A stretch of DNA of 64,000 nt, taken from positions 372,001 through 436,000 of the forward strand of contig JAILZT010000002.1 of the NCBI GenBank assembly GCA_023512345.1, in the 5' to 3' direction. This document shows, in pieces, positions 17,932 to 26,797 of this stretch. A program made the position numbers and the translations under genes. This stretch comes from Paenibacillus sp. (lineage in GTDB: Bacteria > Bacillota > Bacilli > Paenibacillales > Paenibacillaceae). The stretch's first letter is position 1, and each line of letters starts with the position of its first letter. The notes under the pieces are model-generated. The model did no database searches. It was given only the letters and a program-made list of their open reading frames with translations, and was not told the DNA's origin.

Positions 17932-20175
17932 ATGCTTCGATTAAATGGTGTTAGAACAGGCTTGATGCTGGGTGTTTCCCTAGTGCTGGCAGCAATAATT
18001 TATTTCTTTGCAGCGAATTGGAGCGGCTTGGAGCGTGTAGAGAAAATTCTTATATCTGCAGGATTGGTGCTGCTGTTTTATGGGATATCCTTTGCTTTAA
18101 CCCGGTTCAAAGCAATGCCTTCCGTTCATGCCTTTCTCTCCGATATCTTTCTGTTAGGCGGCTGCATTTCTTTTGGAATCGCTGTAGCTCTACTTAATCA
18201 GATTTATAACTCCCATGCTGACAGCTTTACGATATTTCTTGTATGGGCTATACCCGCACTGCATCTGGCTTGGATTACCCGCTATAATCCGTTCTATGTA
18301 TTGTCGTATACCCTGATCCACCTTACGTTATGGTTCTACTTCTTCCCTTCATCCCTGTTTGTGGTTCATAGCGAGGAGCAGTTCCTTGGGATTGGTATAT
18401 TATTTGCTGCAATAAATCTTATCCTGTTTGCGTTAACGGAAATAAATAGACTAAAGTCTGTGCCGCTCCGATTCCTCAGTTTTATCATCTTCCATATTTC
18501 ACTGCTCCTATTAACAAATTCGTTGGCCTTTGAAACCTATGGCTTTATGATGAATATCCCGTGTCTTGCGGCAATCGCTTTTGGCTTCTATTACTTCAAC
18601 CGTGTCCAGATCAATAAAACCTTTCTAACTCTAAATGCTTTTGCGGGTTCCGCTTTTGCTGTGTTTAAATTTATTGAACTGGCAATCAGACATGCCTCTA
18701 TCTGGTTTTTCTTCTTTGGGTTAGTCTTTGTCGCATTGTTATTAGCAGGTAATGTATGGTTCTTCCGTTCCCTTAGCAAGCTTGAGGATCAAAGTTCTGA
18801 GGTTGCCGAAGACACTGAAGTAGTCATAGAAGAAAAGCCTAGGGCGCAGAATCATATGTTAATGGGCAAAATTGTCTCGGTCATTGTCACCATTATTGGA
18901 GTATTTATTGGAAGTATCTCACTAATTGGAATTGTATTGGTAGCTTCGGGTCTGAATGATCCTGAGTATGTGTTACTCACTCTGGCATTACTATTCATCC
19001 TCCCTATGATATTGCTGCCCCGGATCAATACGGTCGTTAGGTATACAGTGCTTACTGTCGGCTATATTACCGGCATCGTAGCCATCGTTTGGATTGACTA
19101 CTTAGGTTTATCCCTGTTATTTATAGCTCTATCTATCGCAGGCTGGGTCCGGCTTCAAGGAAGCAAACAGCGCTTTTTAACCTATGCGCTTCTGAATATC
19201 AATGTTGCCATCATTTTGTTCCAAATGCTTGATACAATCAAAAATTTAAACCATGAATTCACCTACATCATCCTCCTGTTAACACTTCTAAACGCTGTTC
19301 TATACGCGCTGCATGTTTCGATTCCGCAGAGTCCGCTAAGGCAGCACGTAAGAACAGGAGCATTCTTCTTCACTTTACTGTTCATGTTCTGGCTAACCTT
19401 TTTGGGAGATATTTTCCCTTATTCGTATGAACTGTTCAATGTCATCTATTTTATTACAGCAACACTTCTAGTATTTAGGTTTTTGCGCCGGGAGCAACCC
19501 TTTGATGCGGGTCTAAGCTTGGTATTCTGGTTCGCGTTCCTGGTCTACAAATATTACGATATATTCTGGTCGCTACTACACAAGTCCTTAACCCTTGCTT
19601 TATTAGGGATAATCATCATCTCCCTGAGCTATTTATTTGCCCGAAGAACCGTTATTGCTGAACCCAACGATGAGCAGGGATTGCTGCGCAGGAACTTCAT
19701 TCTGATTGCTATTGTTGTTGTACTACAGTTTGGTTATCTAGGGTTTCAGGCTGTACAAAGTGAGGTTTTATTAACAACAGGGACAACCGTAAAGCTGGAG
19801 ATTAAGCCTGTAGATCCGAGGTCATTACTTCAGGGTGATTATGTTGTCTTAAGTTACAATATCTCAAGCCCTCCGGAGCCTATCGCCTCACAACTGGAGG
19901 ACTACCGCGGTCAACGTAAAGTAAGGATAGTTCTCTCCCCCGATGATAAAGGGATATATGTCATCAAACGCTTACTGAAGAGTGGAGAGGCACTTGCTGA
20001 GGGAGAAGTAGTGATTAACGGGAAATTAAGCGGATGGGGTCCCATCCGCTATGGTATTGAAACTTATTTTGTTCCGGAAGGAACTGGGCTTGAGATCCAA
20101 TCCAAGGCCCGCTTTGCTTCCATTCGCTTGAACACTCATGGTGATGCCTTGTTAGAATCGTTGACAGAGCAATAA
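17932..20175 (+). CDS. DUF2157/DUF4401 membrane protein with C-terminal GDYXXLXY domain
   Basis: About 747 residues with roughly 18-20 membrane helices, organised as an N-terminal DUF2157-type block, a charged cytosolic linker (about 285-310), a second multi-helix block and a C-terminal extracytoplasmic domain carrying the signature LLQGDYVVLSY. These parts are often encoded by separate neighbouring genes, so this is a natural fusion. Function is unknown. The ATG at 17932 follows a GGGCGGGTGG stretch; a GTG three codons earlier would have no spacing to that site. It converges on the SLH gene with only six bases between stops. Confidence 0.85.
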   Translation: MLRLNGVRTGLMLGVSLVLAAIIYFFAANWSGLERVEKILISAGLVLLFYGISFALTRFKAMPSVHAFLSDIFLLGGCISFGIAVALLNQIYNSHADSFTIFLVWAIPALHLAWITRYNPFYVLSYTLIHLTLWFYFFPSSLFVVHSEEQFLGIGILFAAINLILFALTEINRLKSVPLRFLSFIIFHISLLLLTNSLAFETYGFMMNIPCLAAIAFGFYYFNRVQINKTFLTLNAFAGSAFAVFKFIELAIRHASIWFFFFGLVFVALLLAGNVWFFRSLSKLEDQSSEVAEDTEVVIEEKPRAQNHMLMGKIVSVIVTIIGVFIGSISLIGIVLVASGLNDPEYVLLTLALLFILPMILLPRINTVVRYTVLTVGYITGIVAIVWIDYLGLSLLFIALSIAGWVRLQGSKQRFLTYALLNINVAIILFQMLDTIKNLNHEFTYIILLLTLLNAVLYALHVSIPQSPLRQHVRTGAFFFTLLFMFWLTFLGDIFPYSYELFNVIYFITATLLVFRFLRREQPFDAGLSLVFWFAFLVYKYYDIFWSLLHKSLTLALLGIIIISLSYLFARRTVIAEPNDEQGLLRRNFILIAIVVVLQFGYLGFQAVQSEVLLTTGTTVKLEIKPVDPRSLLQGDYVVLSYNISSPPEPIASQLEDYRGQRKVRIVLSPDDKGIYVIKRLLKSGEALAEGEVVINGKLSGWGPIRYGIETYFVPEGTGLEIQSKARFASIRLNTHGDALLESLTEQ

Positions 20176-20181
20176 GGTGTT

Positions 20182-20859
20182 TTACGACAATCCCTCGGCT
20201 GGGGCAGGGTGTGCCTTAATATATTCCAGAGCATTGTAAGTCATTTCAGCTGCTTCGGCACGAGTGATGTTGTCTGCAGGGTGGAAATTCCCTTTTGCAT
20301 CAAGTTTCGCAATACCCAGTACAAGCGCACGTTGTATTGAACCATCGTACCCATTCGTAAATTCAGCTGCGTCGGCGATTTCAACCGGCATGATTTTAAT
20401 CATAGGTAGATTACTGTGTTTTTCTATAGCCAGGATAAGCTCATGCGTGAATACTTCACGGGACCAGGCTTGATCAGGCTTCAAATCAGCTGGCAAATCC
20501 AATCCATTGTTGGCCGCAATGATCAAAGCATCGGCATACCATGCATCATTATTGGCATTTGCATAATAATCCGTAGCTTTAGGCTCTTTGATGAAACGAA
20601 GTAAATCTATGTTCAGGTCCAGTGCATTCACCATCAATTGAATTCCCTGTGCGGCAGTCATGGCCGAATTTGGTAGAAACTGCCCCCCTCCTACTCCGTT
20701 CAGAACGCCTTTCTCCTGCAATATTACTATTTTACTCTTTGCTGATGTATTGCCTAAATCCGAAAAAGGAGCAGAGGCTGCAAAGCTTTGCCCCGCAAAG
20801 GTAAGGGTCAGAAGCGCGGTTCCAGATAGCGCAAGATGTTTTATGATGTTTTTTTTCAT
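20182..20859 (-). CDS. Secreted protein with S-layer homology (SLH) repeats
   Basis: 225 residues. A clear signal peptide (MKKNIIKHLALSG..., cleavage after QSFA-A) precedes SLH-type repeats: FSDLGNTSAKSKIVILQEKG with GGGQFLPNSAMTAAQ, a diverged middle repeat and GIAKLDAKGNFHPADNITRAEAAEM. SLH domains bind pyruvylated secondary cell-wall polymers, so it should be on the cell surface. There is no other domain, so it may be an SLH-only surface or sporulation-related factor. ATG 20859 was chosen because GAGGTGA is spaced correctly for it, but not for the GTG three codons earlier. Confidence 0.85.
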   Translation of the reverse strand: MKKNIIKHLALSGTALLTLTFAGQSFAASAPFSDLGNTSAKSKIVILQEKGVLNGVGGGQFLPNSAMTAAQGIQLMVNALDLNIDLLRFIKEPKATDYYANANNDAWYADALIIAANNGLDLPADLKPDQAWSREVFTHELILAIEKHSNLPMIKIMPVEIADAAEFTNGYDGSIQRALVLGIAKLDAKGNFHPADNITRAEAAEMTYNALEYIKAHPAPAEGLS

Positions 20860-20932
20860 TTCGTTCACCTCGGGAGTTTTTTTAATGCTTGTGTATCCTC
20901 TTTCTCAGACGGAATTCTCTTCTAAAGGTTGC

Positions 20933-20977
20933 AAATAAAAAGACGCCATCCTTTTCAACTCAAGGATTGGCGTCTTC
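20933..20977 (-). terminator. Terminator of greA
   Basis: Minus-strand AAGACGCCAATCC pairs with GGATGGCGTCTT (one bulge) and is followed by TTTTATTT, directly after the greA stop. Confidence 0.85.
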
Positions 20978-20981
20978 GTAT

Positions 20982-21461
20982 TTAGAATGCTCTTATTTCA
21001 AGCAACTCATATTTTATAATTCCCATTGGCGCGTTAACATTGATGATGTCGCCGACTTTCTTTCCAATAAGCTCCTTACCCAGCGGGCTTTCATAGGAAA
21101 TTTTATTATCTAAGACATCGGCTTCAGCAGCCCCTACAATTCGATATTCAATCTTTTCCGAATACTCCATGTCATTCAATGTAACCACACAACCCAGGCT
21201 GACTACAGAGATATCCATGCTCTTCTCATCAACGACCCGTGCATTTTTTAACATCTTCTCCAATATCAACACTCGGGTTTCCATGAAGGATTGATCATCC
21301 TTAGCCGAATGATACTCACTGTTTTCCTTAAGATCTCCATAGCTGATTGCTAATTTCAGGCGTGCAGCCAATTCTTTGCGTTTTACCGTTTTAATTTCTC
21401 TTAGTTCATCCTCAATCTTAGCTAATCCTTCTTTGGTCAAGAACACTTCATCATTTGACAT
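20982..21461 (-). CDS. greA: Transcription elongation factor GreA
   Basis: 159 residues. GreA enters the RNA polymerase secondary channel and stimulates cleavage of backtracked RNA. The N-terminal coiled coil carries YGDLKENSEYHSAKDDQ, including the acidic tip residues, and the C-terminal FKBP-like domain ends in SPLGKELIGKKVGD. The start MSNDEVFL at 21461 has AGGAGT seven bases upstream; an ATG seven codons earlier overlaps that site and is rejected. It is monocistronic and divergent from the FAD oxidoreductase gene. Confidence 0.96.
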   Translation of the reverse strand: MSNDEVFLTKEGLAKIEDELREIKTVKRKELAARLKLAISYGDLKENSEYHSAKDDQSFMETRVLILEKMLKNARVVDEKSMDISVVSLGCVVTLNDMEYSEKIEYRIVGAAEADVLDNKISYESPLGKELIGKKVGDIINVNAPMGIIKYELLEIRAF

Positions 21462-21635
21462 TTCTACAACTCCTATTTTCAATGCTTTATTGTATTTTAA
21501 CCTAAAATCTATAAAGATGCCAAAACTAAGAGCTGTTTCTCTGCGCAGAAAACCCCAATTGTTGAGAATAACTTATATGTGGGACGCTGATACTATCCAT
21601 GGCTGTTCAAACTACTAGAAGCAAGGATGAAATTC

Positions 21636-23096
21636 ATGAAATTTATGGGTACGAAACTTCAGTTATTAAGTATCGCAGGTTCAGTATTTTGGGCTGCCTT
21701 TGGATTAGGAGAGGCGACACCCTCCCATTCAGCAGCACTCCCCCTTCAAACTAAGTCCTCAGTAAAAGTACATACAGAAAGCTATGATGTCGTTGTCATC
21801 GGCAGTGAGATCCAAGGGGTGCTGCTGGCAAAGGAAGCGTATGCGGCAGGCCTAAAGGTGCTCATTCTTGATCCCTCCCCTAAACCGGGCGGCGAATTGA
21901 TTCGGGGACAAATGTTTTTTCTTGATGATGTTCACGATAACCACCGGAGAAGTCTGGTTCAGGGTGAAATAAAAAATCTATTCACACAATACAAGGCTGG
22001 ATCGATAAGGAAGGCTGCTGACTTCAGACATTATTATGACAAGCAAATTAAAAACATACCCATCAAGAGCAGCGTCTCCATCGACTCACCAATCACATTC
22101 ACAATTGATCAAGACAAATCCCTGAAATTCTTGAATTATCACCTTAAGGATGGAACCCCCTATAGAATCCAGTCTAAGTACTGGGTAGAAAATACCGATT
22201 TCGGTGCTTTAACAAGTAAACTGGGCGGCAAGCGTATTCCAGGGATTGAGAGTCTCTATAAAAAGAAACAGATTCACCCTGATTATATGTCGGCTACCTA
22301 TATGCTGAATTTCCAAAAGGTAGATTGGCACTCTCTGCAGAAGACCATTTTGAAAGATTACCCCTTAACAAACGTACGCGAAAAATATGGCTCGAACACT
22401 TATGTTAATCACCATTTCGCAACCGGTTTTAGTAAATTAACACTTCAATATATTCCTCAGGATCAGCAGCTCATGCTGCGAGGGTTAAATATAACCAACC
22501 AAAAGGGCGGGCAGGTTACCATTAATGGCTTATTAATATACGATGTAGACCCTTCCGATCCATTATCCGTACAATCTGCTATTACAAAGGCCCAAGCAGA
22601 AGCGCCGCATCTATTGAACTTCTTCCGCTTACATATACCCGGTTTCGCGAATGCAGAGCTGAATGACTTCCCCGAATATTTATATATCCGCGATTATAAT
22701 CGTTATGAGACAGAATATGTGCTTGATTATCCCGATCTTATGGAGAATAAAATGTTCTGGGATAACGTCAGCATAGGCGGCTATCCCGTAGATATTCAGG
22801 GCAGCCGAGCAATCCCGCTGGGCATCGGATACGGCAAGCCTGACCGCTATGGACTTCCTCTACGTTCGTTTGAGCTGAAATCCTATGATAATGTACTGGT
22901 TGTAGGGAAAAACATAGGGGCCACCATCAAAGCCTACGGCAGCGCCCGTATTATGCCAACCACCGCCCTTGCTGCACAGACGATCGGGATTATTTTGGGA
23001 CATGAACAAGACAAGCTGCTATCGGATCTGAACGAGGCTGACTTCGAGAGAATCCATCAATATCTAGAGAAAGAGTTCCAGATTGTTTTGAGATGA
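21636..23096 (+). CDS. Exported FAD-dependent oxidoreductase
   Basis: About 486 residues. A signal-peptide-like N-terminus (hydrophobic about 8-30, ending HSAA) is followed by a Rossmann FAD fold: YDVVVIGSEIQGVLLAKEA, LILDPSPKPGGEL, and near the C-terminus NVLVVGKNIGATIKAYGSARIMPTTALAAQ, which closes the FAD site. This is the FAD_oxidored type found with polysaccharide or cell-wall genes; the substrate is unknown. The dinucleotide motif reads GSEIQG rather than GxGxxG, which is common in this family. AAGGATG supports ATG 21636 rather than the ATG at 21627, which sits on the Shine-Dalgarno. It may be co-transcribed with the ATP-grasp gene 79 bases on. Confidence 0.8.
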   Translation: MKFMGTKLQLLSIAGSVFWAAFGLGEATPSHSAALPLQTKSSVKVHTESYDVVVIGSEIQGVLLAKEAYAAGLKVLILDPSPKPGGELIRGQMFFLDDVHDNHRRSLVQGEIKNLFTQYKAGSIRKAADFRHYYDKQIKNIPIKSSVSIDSPITFTIDQDKSLKFLNYHLKDGTPYRIQSKYWVENTDFGALTSKLGGKRIPGIESLYKKKQIHPDYMSATYMLNFQKVDWHSLQKTILKDYPLTNVREKYGSNTYVNHHFATGFSKLTLQYIPQDQQLMLRGLNITNQKGGQVTINGLLIYDVDPSDPLSVQSAITKAQAEAPHLLNFFRLHIPGFANAELNDFPEYLYIRDYNRYETEYVLDYPDLMENKMFWDNVSIGGYPVDIQGSRAIPLGIGYGKPDRYGLPLRSFELKSYDNVLVVGKNIGATIKAYGSARIMPTTALAAQTIGIILGHEQDKLLSDLNEADFERIHQYLEKEFQIVLR

Positions 23097-23175
23097 TTGA
23101 CGGATGTCAGCGAAACTGGTAGATTAGATTAAATTAATCATACAAAATAACTCGGAATTAGAACATAACTAAGGG

Positions 23176-24354
23176 GTGAGTCTTATTAATTTCATATTTT
23201 TTTCTCCTCATTTCCCCCAGAACAGCACTGAATTTTGTTATGAGCTGCGTGGGCAGGGAGCCAATGTATTAGGAATAGGAGATGCGGAATACGACAGTTT
23301 GAATCCACGTCTTAAAGAATCACTCACAGAGTACTATAAAATCAATGATCTAGAGAATTATGATGAAATCTTAAGAGCCGTTGGATATTTTACACATAAA
23401 TACGGAAAAATCGACCGCTTTGAATCTCTTAATGAATATTGGCTGGAGCTGGATGCTCAGGCCCGTACTGATTTTAATATTTATGGAACCAAAACAGACT
23501 TTGTTTATAACTTGAAGCAGAAGTCCAAAATGAAAGATTTTTTTCATAAAAGTGGTGTAAGTACTGTTCAATTCTCAACAGGTAGAGACCGCTGCAGTGT
23601 TGAAGATTTCATCCAAACCGCCGGCTTCCCCTTAGTGGTTAAGCCCGACTTGGGTTCTGGAGCTAGTATGACCTATAAGATTAGAAATGAAGAGGAATTG
23701 GACTTCTTCTTCGCTACCAAACCTGCAGATGTAGATTTCATCATCGAAGAATTTATTGATGGGGTCATTCTTACCTATGATGGACTGGTGGATATTAACG
23801 GTGAGGTGCGTTTTGCGGTGAGCCATCTGTTTGAGCAGAGTGTGATGGAGGTTGTGAATTCGGATGATCATCTCTATTATTTCTGTCTGAAGGAAATTAG
23901 TCCCGAGGTTGAAGAGGCCGGCAGAAACATCCTGAAAGCCTTTGATATCAAGGAACGGTTCTTCCATATCGAATTGTTCAAATCTAATAAAGACGGACGG
24001 ATTATTGCCCTAGAAGTGAATATGCGGCCGCCGGGTGCCTGGATGACAGACGCTATCAATTTTGCATATGACGTGAACGTGTATAAAGAATGGGCTAGTA
24101 TGGTTGTTCATAATGTGGTCGGCGGCCCTTACCCGGGACAATATGTTGTAGGGTATGCCAGTCGTAAAAACCATAAACATTACGTGCACAGCCATGAAGA
24201 TATTCTACATACCTACGGTGAACAAATCGTTCATTTCAATAGAATAGATGAGATTTTCAGCAGAGCCTCAGGGAACAGCGCCTATCAATTCCGTTCTGCC
24301 CAATTAGATGAGGTAAGAGACATCGTGAGGTATATTCACCAAGAAGAAGGGTAG
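23176..24354 (+). CDS. ATP-grasp domain enzyme
   Basis: About 392 residues. An N-terminal Rossmann-like domain is followed by an ATP-grasp fold: KMKDFFHKSGVST, FPLVVKPDLGSGASMTYKI (nucleotide Lys and glycine-rich loop), IIEEFIDG, and the metal-binding end IALEVNMRPPGAW (Glu, Asn). It should couple a carboxylate to an amine or thiol with ATP; the substrate is unknown. The start is uncertain: the GTG at 23176 is immediately downstream of AAGGGG, while a rare ATT at 23185 would be better spaced. The next gene begins within 10 bases, so the pair is an operon. Confidence 0.8.
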   Translation: MSLINFIFFSPHFPQNSTEFCYELRGQGANVLGIGDAEYDSLNPRLKESLTEYYKINDLENYDEILRAVGYFTHKYGKIDRFESLNEYWLELDAQARTDFNIYGTKTDFVYNLKQKSKMKDFFHKSGVSTVQFSTGRDRCSVEDFIQTAGFPLVVKPDLGSGASMTYKIRNEEELDFFFATKPADVDFIIEEFIDGVILTYDGLVDINGEVRFAVSHLFEQSVMEVVNSDDHLYYFCLKEISPEVEEAGRNILKAFDIKERFFHIELFKSNKDGRIIALEVNMRPPGAWMTDAINFAYDVNVYKEWASMVVHNVVGGPYPGQYVVGYASRKNHKHYVHSHEDILHTYGEQIVHFNRIDEIFSRASGNSAYQFRSAQLDEVRDIVRYIHQEEG

Positions 24355-24363
24355 GTGCATGGA

Positions 24364-25116
24364 ATGAAGGTAAGCTACCATAAGGAATACAGTCATTTTC
24401 TTCATAAAGATATGGAGTATAAAATATACGGACATGCCGGCAAACCTATGCTGGTGTTCCCTACCTCACTGGGTAGATTTTATCAATATGAGGACTCCGG
24501 GATGATTGAGACACTTCGTGAATTCATTGACAGTGGTAAGCTGCAGATCTGGGCTTGCGATACGATTGACGAAGAGACCTTTTTCTCAGAGTACTGGAAT
24601 ATTGAGGATAAAATAAACCGTCACGAGCAATACGATAAATATATTACGCAGGAGCTGATCCCGGGGATTCTGCAGCAAAGTCAGTGGAATAATGCGGGGG
24701 AACCTCAGAAAATACTAATATCCGGCTGCTCTATGGGTGGTTATTACAGCGCCAATTTCTTTTTCCGTCACCCGCAGTTTTTTGATTCATTGCTCTCATT
24801 AAGCGGGGTATATTCTACCCAATATTTCTTCGGTGATTACAGAGAAGGTGCAGTTTACTTAAACTCCCCGCTGCATTACCTGCCCCAGTTGCAGGATGAC
24901 CATTACCTTAACCAGTACCGGCAAAGCCGTATTCTGATTTGCTGCGGGCAAGGTGCTTATGAGGATGAAATGCTTCATGAGACCCGCCTGCTTCAGGAAG
25001 TTCTCCATTACAAGAATATTCCGGCCCAAATTGATTATTGGGGTACCGATGTCAACCACGACTGGCCATGGTGGAATAAGCAAATTCATCATTATATGAG
25101 CAGCTTTTTATATTAA
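24364..25116 (+). CDS. Esterase-family alpha/beta hydrolase
   Basis: 250 residues of the putative esterase (esterase D/antigen 85-like) type. The nucleophile elbow is SGCSMGGYY, an acidic residue lies in the YEDEML segment or nearby strand, and the catalytic His is probably in TDVNHDWPWW near the C-terminus. There is no signal peptide. ATG 24364 is chosen over a GTG directly at the end of the preceding gene because TAGGTG is six bases before it. Tight linkage to the ATP-grasp gene suggests one makes and the other cleaves or transfers a related ester or amide (inference). A terminator follows. Confidence 0.82.
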   Translation: MKVSYHKEYSHFLHKDMEYKIYGHAGKPMLVFPTSLGRFYQYEDSGMIETLREFIDSGKLQIWACDTIDEETFFSEYWNIEDKINRHEQYDKYITQELIPGILQQSQWNNAGEPQKILISGCSMGGYYSANFFFRHPQFFDSLLSLSGVYSTQYFFGDYREGAVYLNSPLHYLPQLQDDHYLNQYRQSRILICCGQGAYEDEMLHETRLLQEVLHYKNIPAQIDYWGTDVNHDWPWWNKQIHHYMSSFLY

Positions 25117-25136
25117 AAAGATTGCTCCAGACGCAA

Positions 25137-25172
25137 GAAAAAAGCCCCAGAATCTTCTGGGGCTCTCTTTTT
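25137..25172. terminator. Bidirectional terminator, esterase operon and DUF6509-like gene
   Basis: AGCCCCAGA and TCTGGGGCT (25143-25164) form a perfect 9-bp stem with T runs in both directions between convergent genes. Confidence 0.9.
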
Positions 25173-25458
25173 ATGCCGGAATATGCTCTTTGCAGAAAAG
25201 AATGGCTGCCTCTTCTTCTTCAGCTTCCATATCGAAGTCGAGCAAACGATCCGTTGTTCTCTCAAGCAAGTCATTACTCACTACACTGGTTTGATCTTCA
25301 TCAACCTTCAAAATAATCCGTGCATATATTCCGTTCTCGGAGTGAAGTTCATCATCCTCCGGAATATCTAGATCAAGCTTAAATTCATACCGCTTGCCGG
25401 TTAATATGCCAAAAGGATCTTTTAATACATCTACGGTATAGTTCGTAATCATCAACAT
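25171..25458 (-). CDS. Small acidic protein, DUF6509-like
   Basis: 95 residues, no signal or membrane segment. The N-terminus NYTVDVLKDPFGILTGKRYEF followed by an acidic strand-rich part and a Glu-rich helix near the C-terminus resembles a small Bacillales family that I recall as DUF6509; this name is from memory and unchecked. Function unknown. ATG at 25458 with GGCGG about eight bases upstream. It is a single gene between a shared terminator and rlmN. Confidence 0.65.
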   Translation of the reverse strand: MLMITNYTVDVLKDPFGILTGKRYEFKLDLDIPEDDELHSENGIYARIILKVDEDQTSVVSNDLLERTTDRLLDFDMEAEEEEAAILFCKEHIPA

Positions 25459-25556
25459 CTGTTCATCCGCCTCTTTTCTAAAATTCCTACATCATCGTAT
25501 CACATTTCGGGCTGAAACACCCCATTCTGAATTCAAACGAAATAATCTTTTAGAAA

Positions 25557-26639
25557 TTATCCTAGTACCGGGCTTTGATCTTTGGAGGCTTTAATCTGTT
25601 TGCTTCTTAGCTGTCCACAAGCTGCATCAATATCTGCACCGTGCTCTAGACGTGTACTTACACTAATTCCTTGCTTCTTAAGCGTGTCATAAAAGGCACG
25701 AACAGATTCCCGTTCACTTCTTTGATATTGGCTGTGTTCATCGACGGGATTATAAGGAATTAAGTTCACATTCGCGAGCTGCTTTCTGCTTGCAAGAAGT
25801 TCAGCCAGCTCTAACGCATGCTCTCTCTGGTCGTTTACATCCTTCATAAGAATATATTCGATCGTAATTCTCCGATTTGTTTTTGCTAAATAATAATCAA
25901 TGGCTTGCATTAATTTCTCTATAGGAATGGCCCGGTTGATCTTCATAATCCGTGTCCGAAGCTCGTTATTAGGTGCATGCAAGGAGACTGCCAGGTTCAC
26001 CTGCAGATTGTCATCCGCAAATTCAACAATTTTGTCAGCTAGACCGCTGGTGGAAACAGTGATTTTTCTTCCGGCAATGGCCAGCCCTTTGTTATCTTTA
26101 ATCGTCTGCAGGAAATTAACCAAGTGGGTGTAGTTATCGAACGGCTCGCCAATACCCATCACTACGACATGGCTCACCAATTCATTCTTTTGCGCCTGAT
26201 CCAGATAAAGCTGGACCTTCATAATTTGTTCAACGATCTCACCGCTGGTTAAATCACGGCTTTTGGCGAGCAGTCCGCTCGCGCAAAAACTGCAGCCAAT
26301 ATTACAGCCAACCTGAGTGGTAACACATACAGACAATCCAAATTTCTGTCTCATCAATACCGTTTCAATCAGATTACCATCCTTCAGCTTCAATAAGAAC
26401 TTAACCGTTCCATCCGCTGATTCCTGCATCGTGTGTTCTTCCAGGGTTTGTATGACAAAGTGGTTGGACAGTAATTCAATACAACTGGGATTCACATCTA
26501 TCATCTCTGCAAAGCTCGTTACACGCTTGTTATACAGCCAATCCCAGACCTGTGAAGCCCGGAACTTCTTGTGGCCATATTCCAACAGCCATGCAGTTAA
26601 CTGTTCAAAGGTTAATCCATATATGGTTTCTTTATTCAT
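25557..26639 (-). CDS. rlmN: Dual-specificity RNA methyltransferase RlmN
   Basis: 360 residues. A radical SAM enzyme that methylates C2 of adenosine 2503 in 23S rRNA and A37 in some tRNAs. The 4Fe-4S motif CNIGCSFC, the segment [10 protein letters not shown], and the conserved Cys in DIDAACGQL (resolving/methyl-carrier region) are present, and the N-terminal RlmN accessory domain (ASQVWDWLY) is intact. The pattern follows Bacillus RlmN rather than the resistance enzyme Cfr. The ATG at 26639 has GAGGATTAATA just upstream. Monocistronic. Confidence 0.93.
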   Translation of the reverse strand: MNKETIYGLTFEQLTAWLLEYGHKKFRASQVWDWLYNKRVTSFAEMIDVNPSCIELLSNHFVIQTLEEHTMQESADGTVKFLLKLKDGNLIETVLMRQKFGLSVCVTTQVGCNIGCSFCASGLLAKSRDLTSGEIVEQIMKVQLYLDQAQKNELVSHVVVMGIGEPFDNYTHLVNFLQTIKDNKGLAIAGRKITVSTSGLADKIVEFADDNLQVNLAVSLHAPNNELRTRIMKINRAIPIEKLMQAIDYYLAKTNRRITIEYILMKDVNDQREHALELAELLASRKQLANVNLIPYNPVDEHSQYQRSERESVRAFYDTLKKQGISVSTRLEHGADIDAACGQLRSKQIKASKDQSPVLG

Positions 26640-26720
26640 TATTAATCCTCATTTCAAAGCTTTAATAAACCAAGTTTCATTGTCTCAAATTTTTTATATT
26701 AAAACAAGGTGAAACCCTGC

Positions 26721-26767
26721 AAAAAGAAACGACTGCGTTGTCCTTTTATGGACGGCACCCGTTTCTC
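26721..26767 (-). terminator. Terminator of the deacetylase gene
   Basis: A minus-strand stem-loop with outer arms AGAAACG/CGTTTCT and inner GTCC/GGAC, followed by TTTTTGC. Its 5' arm shares 16 bases with the terminator at 48420. Confidence 0.75.
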
Positions 26768-26797
26768 GGAGGTATAGAAGGATAAATTATCTAACTC

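Noticed and set aside
25557..26639. Cfr-type antibiotic resistance methyltransferase
   Set aside because: Sequence signatures follow Bacillus RlmN ([19 protein letters not shown]) and the length and context are those of a housekeeping gene.
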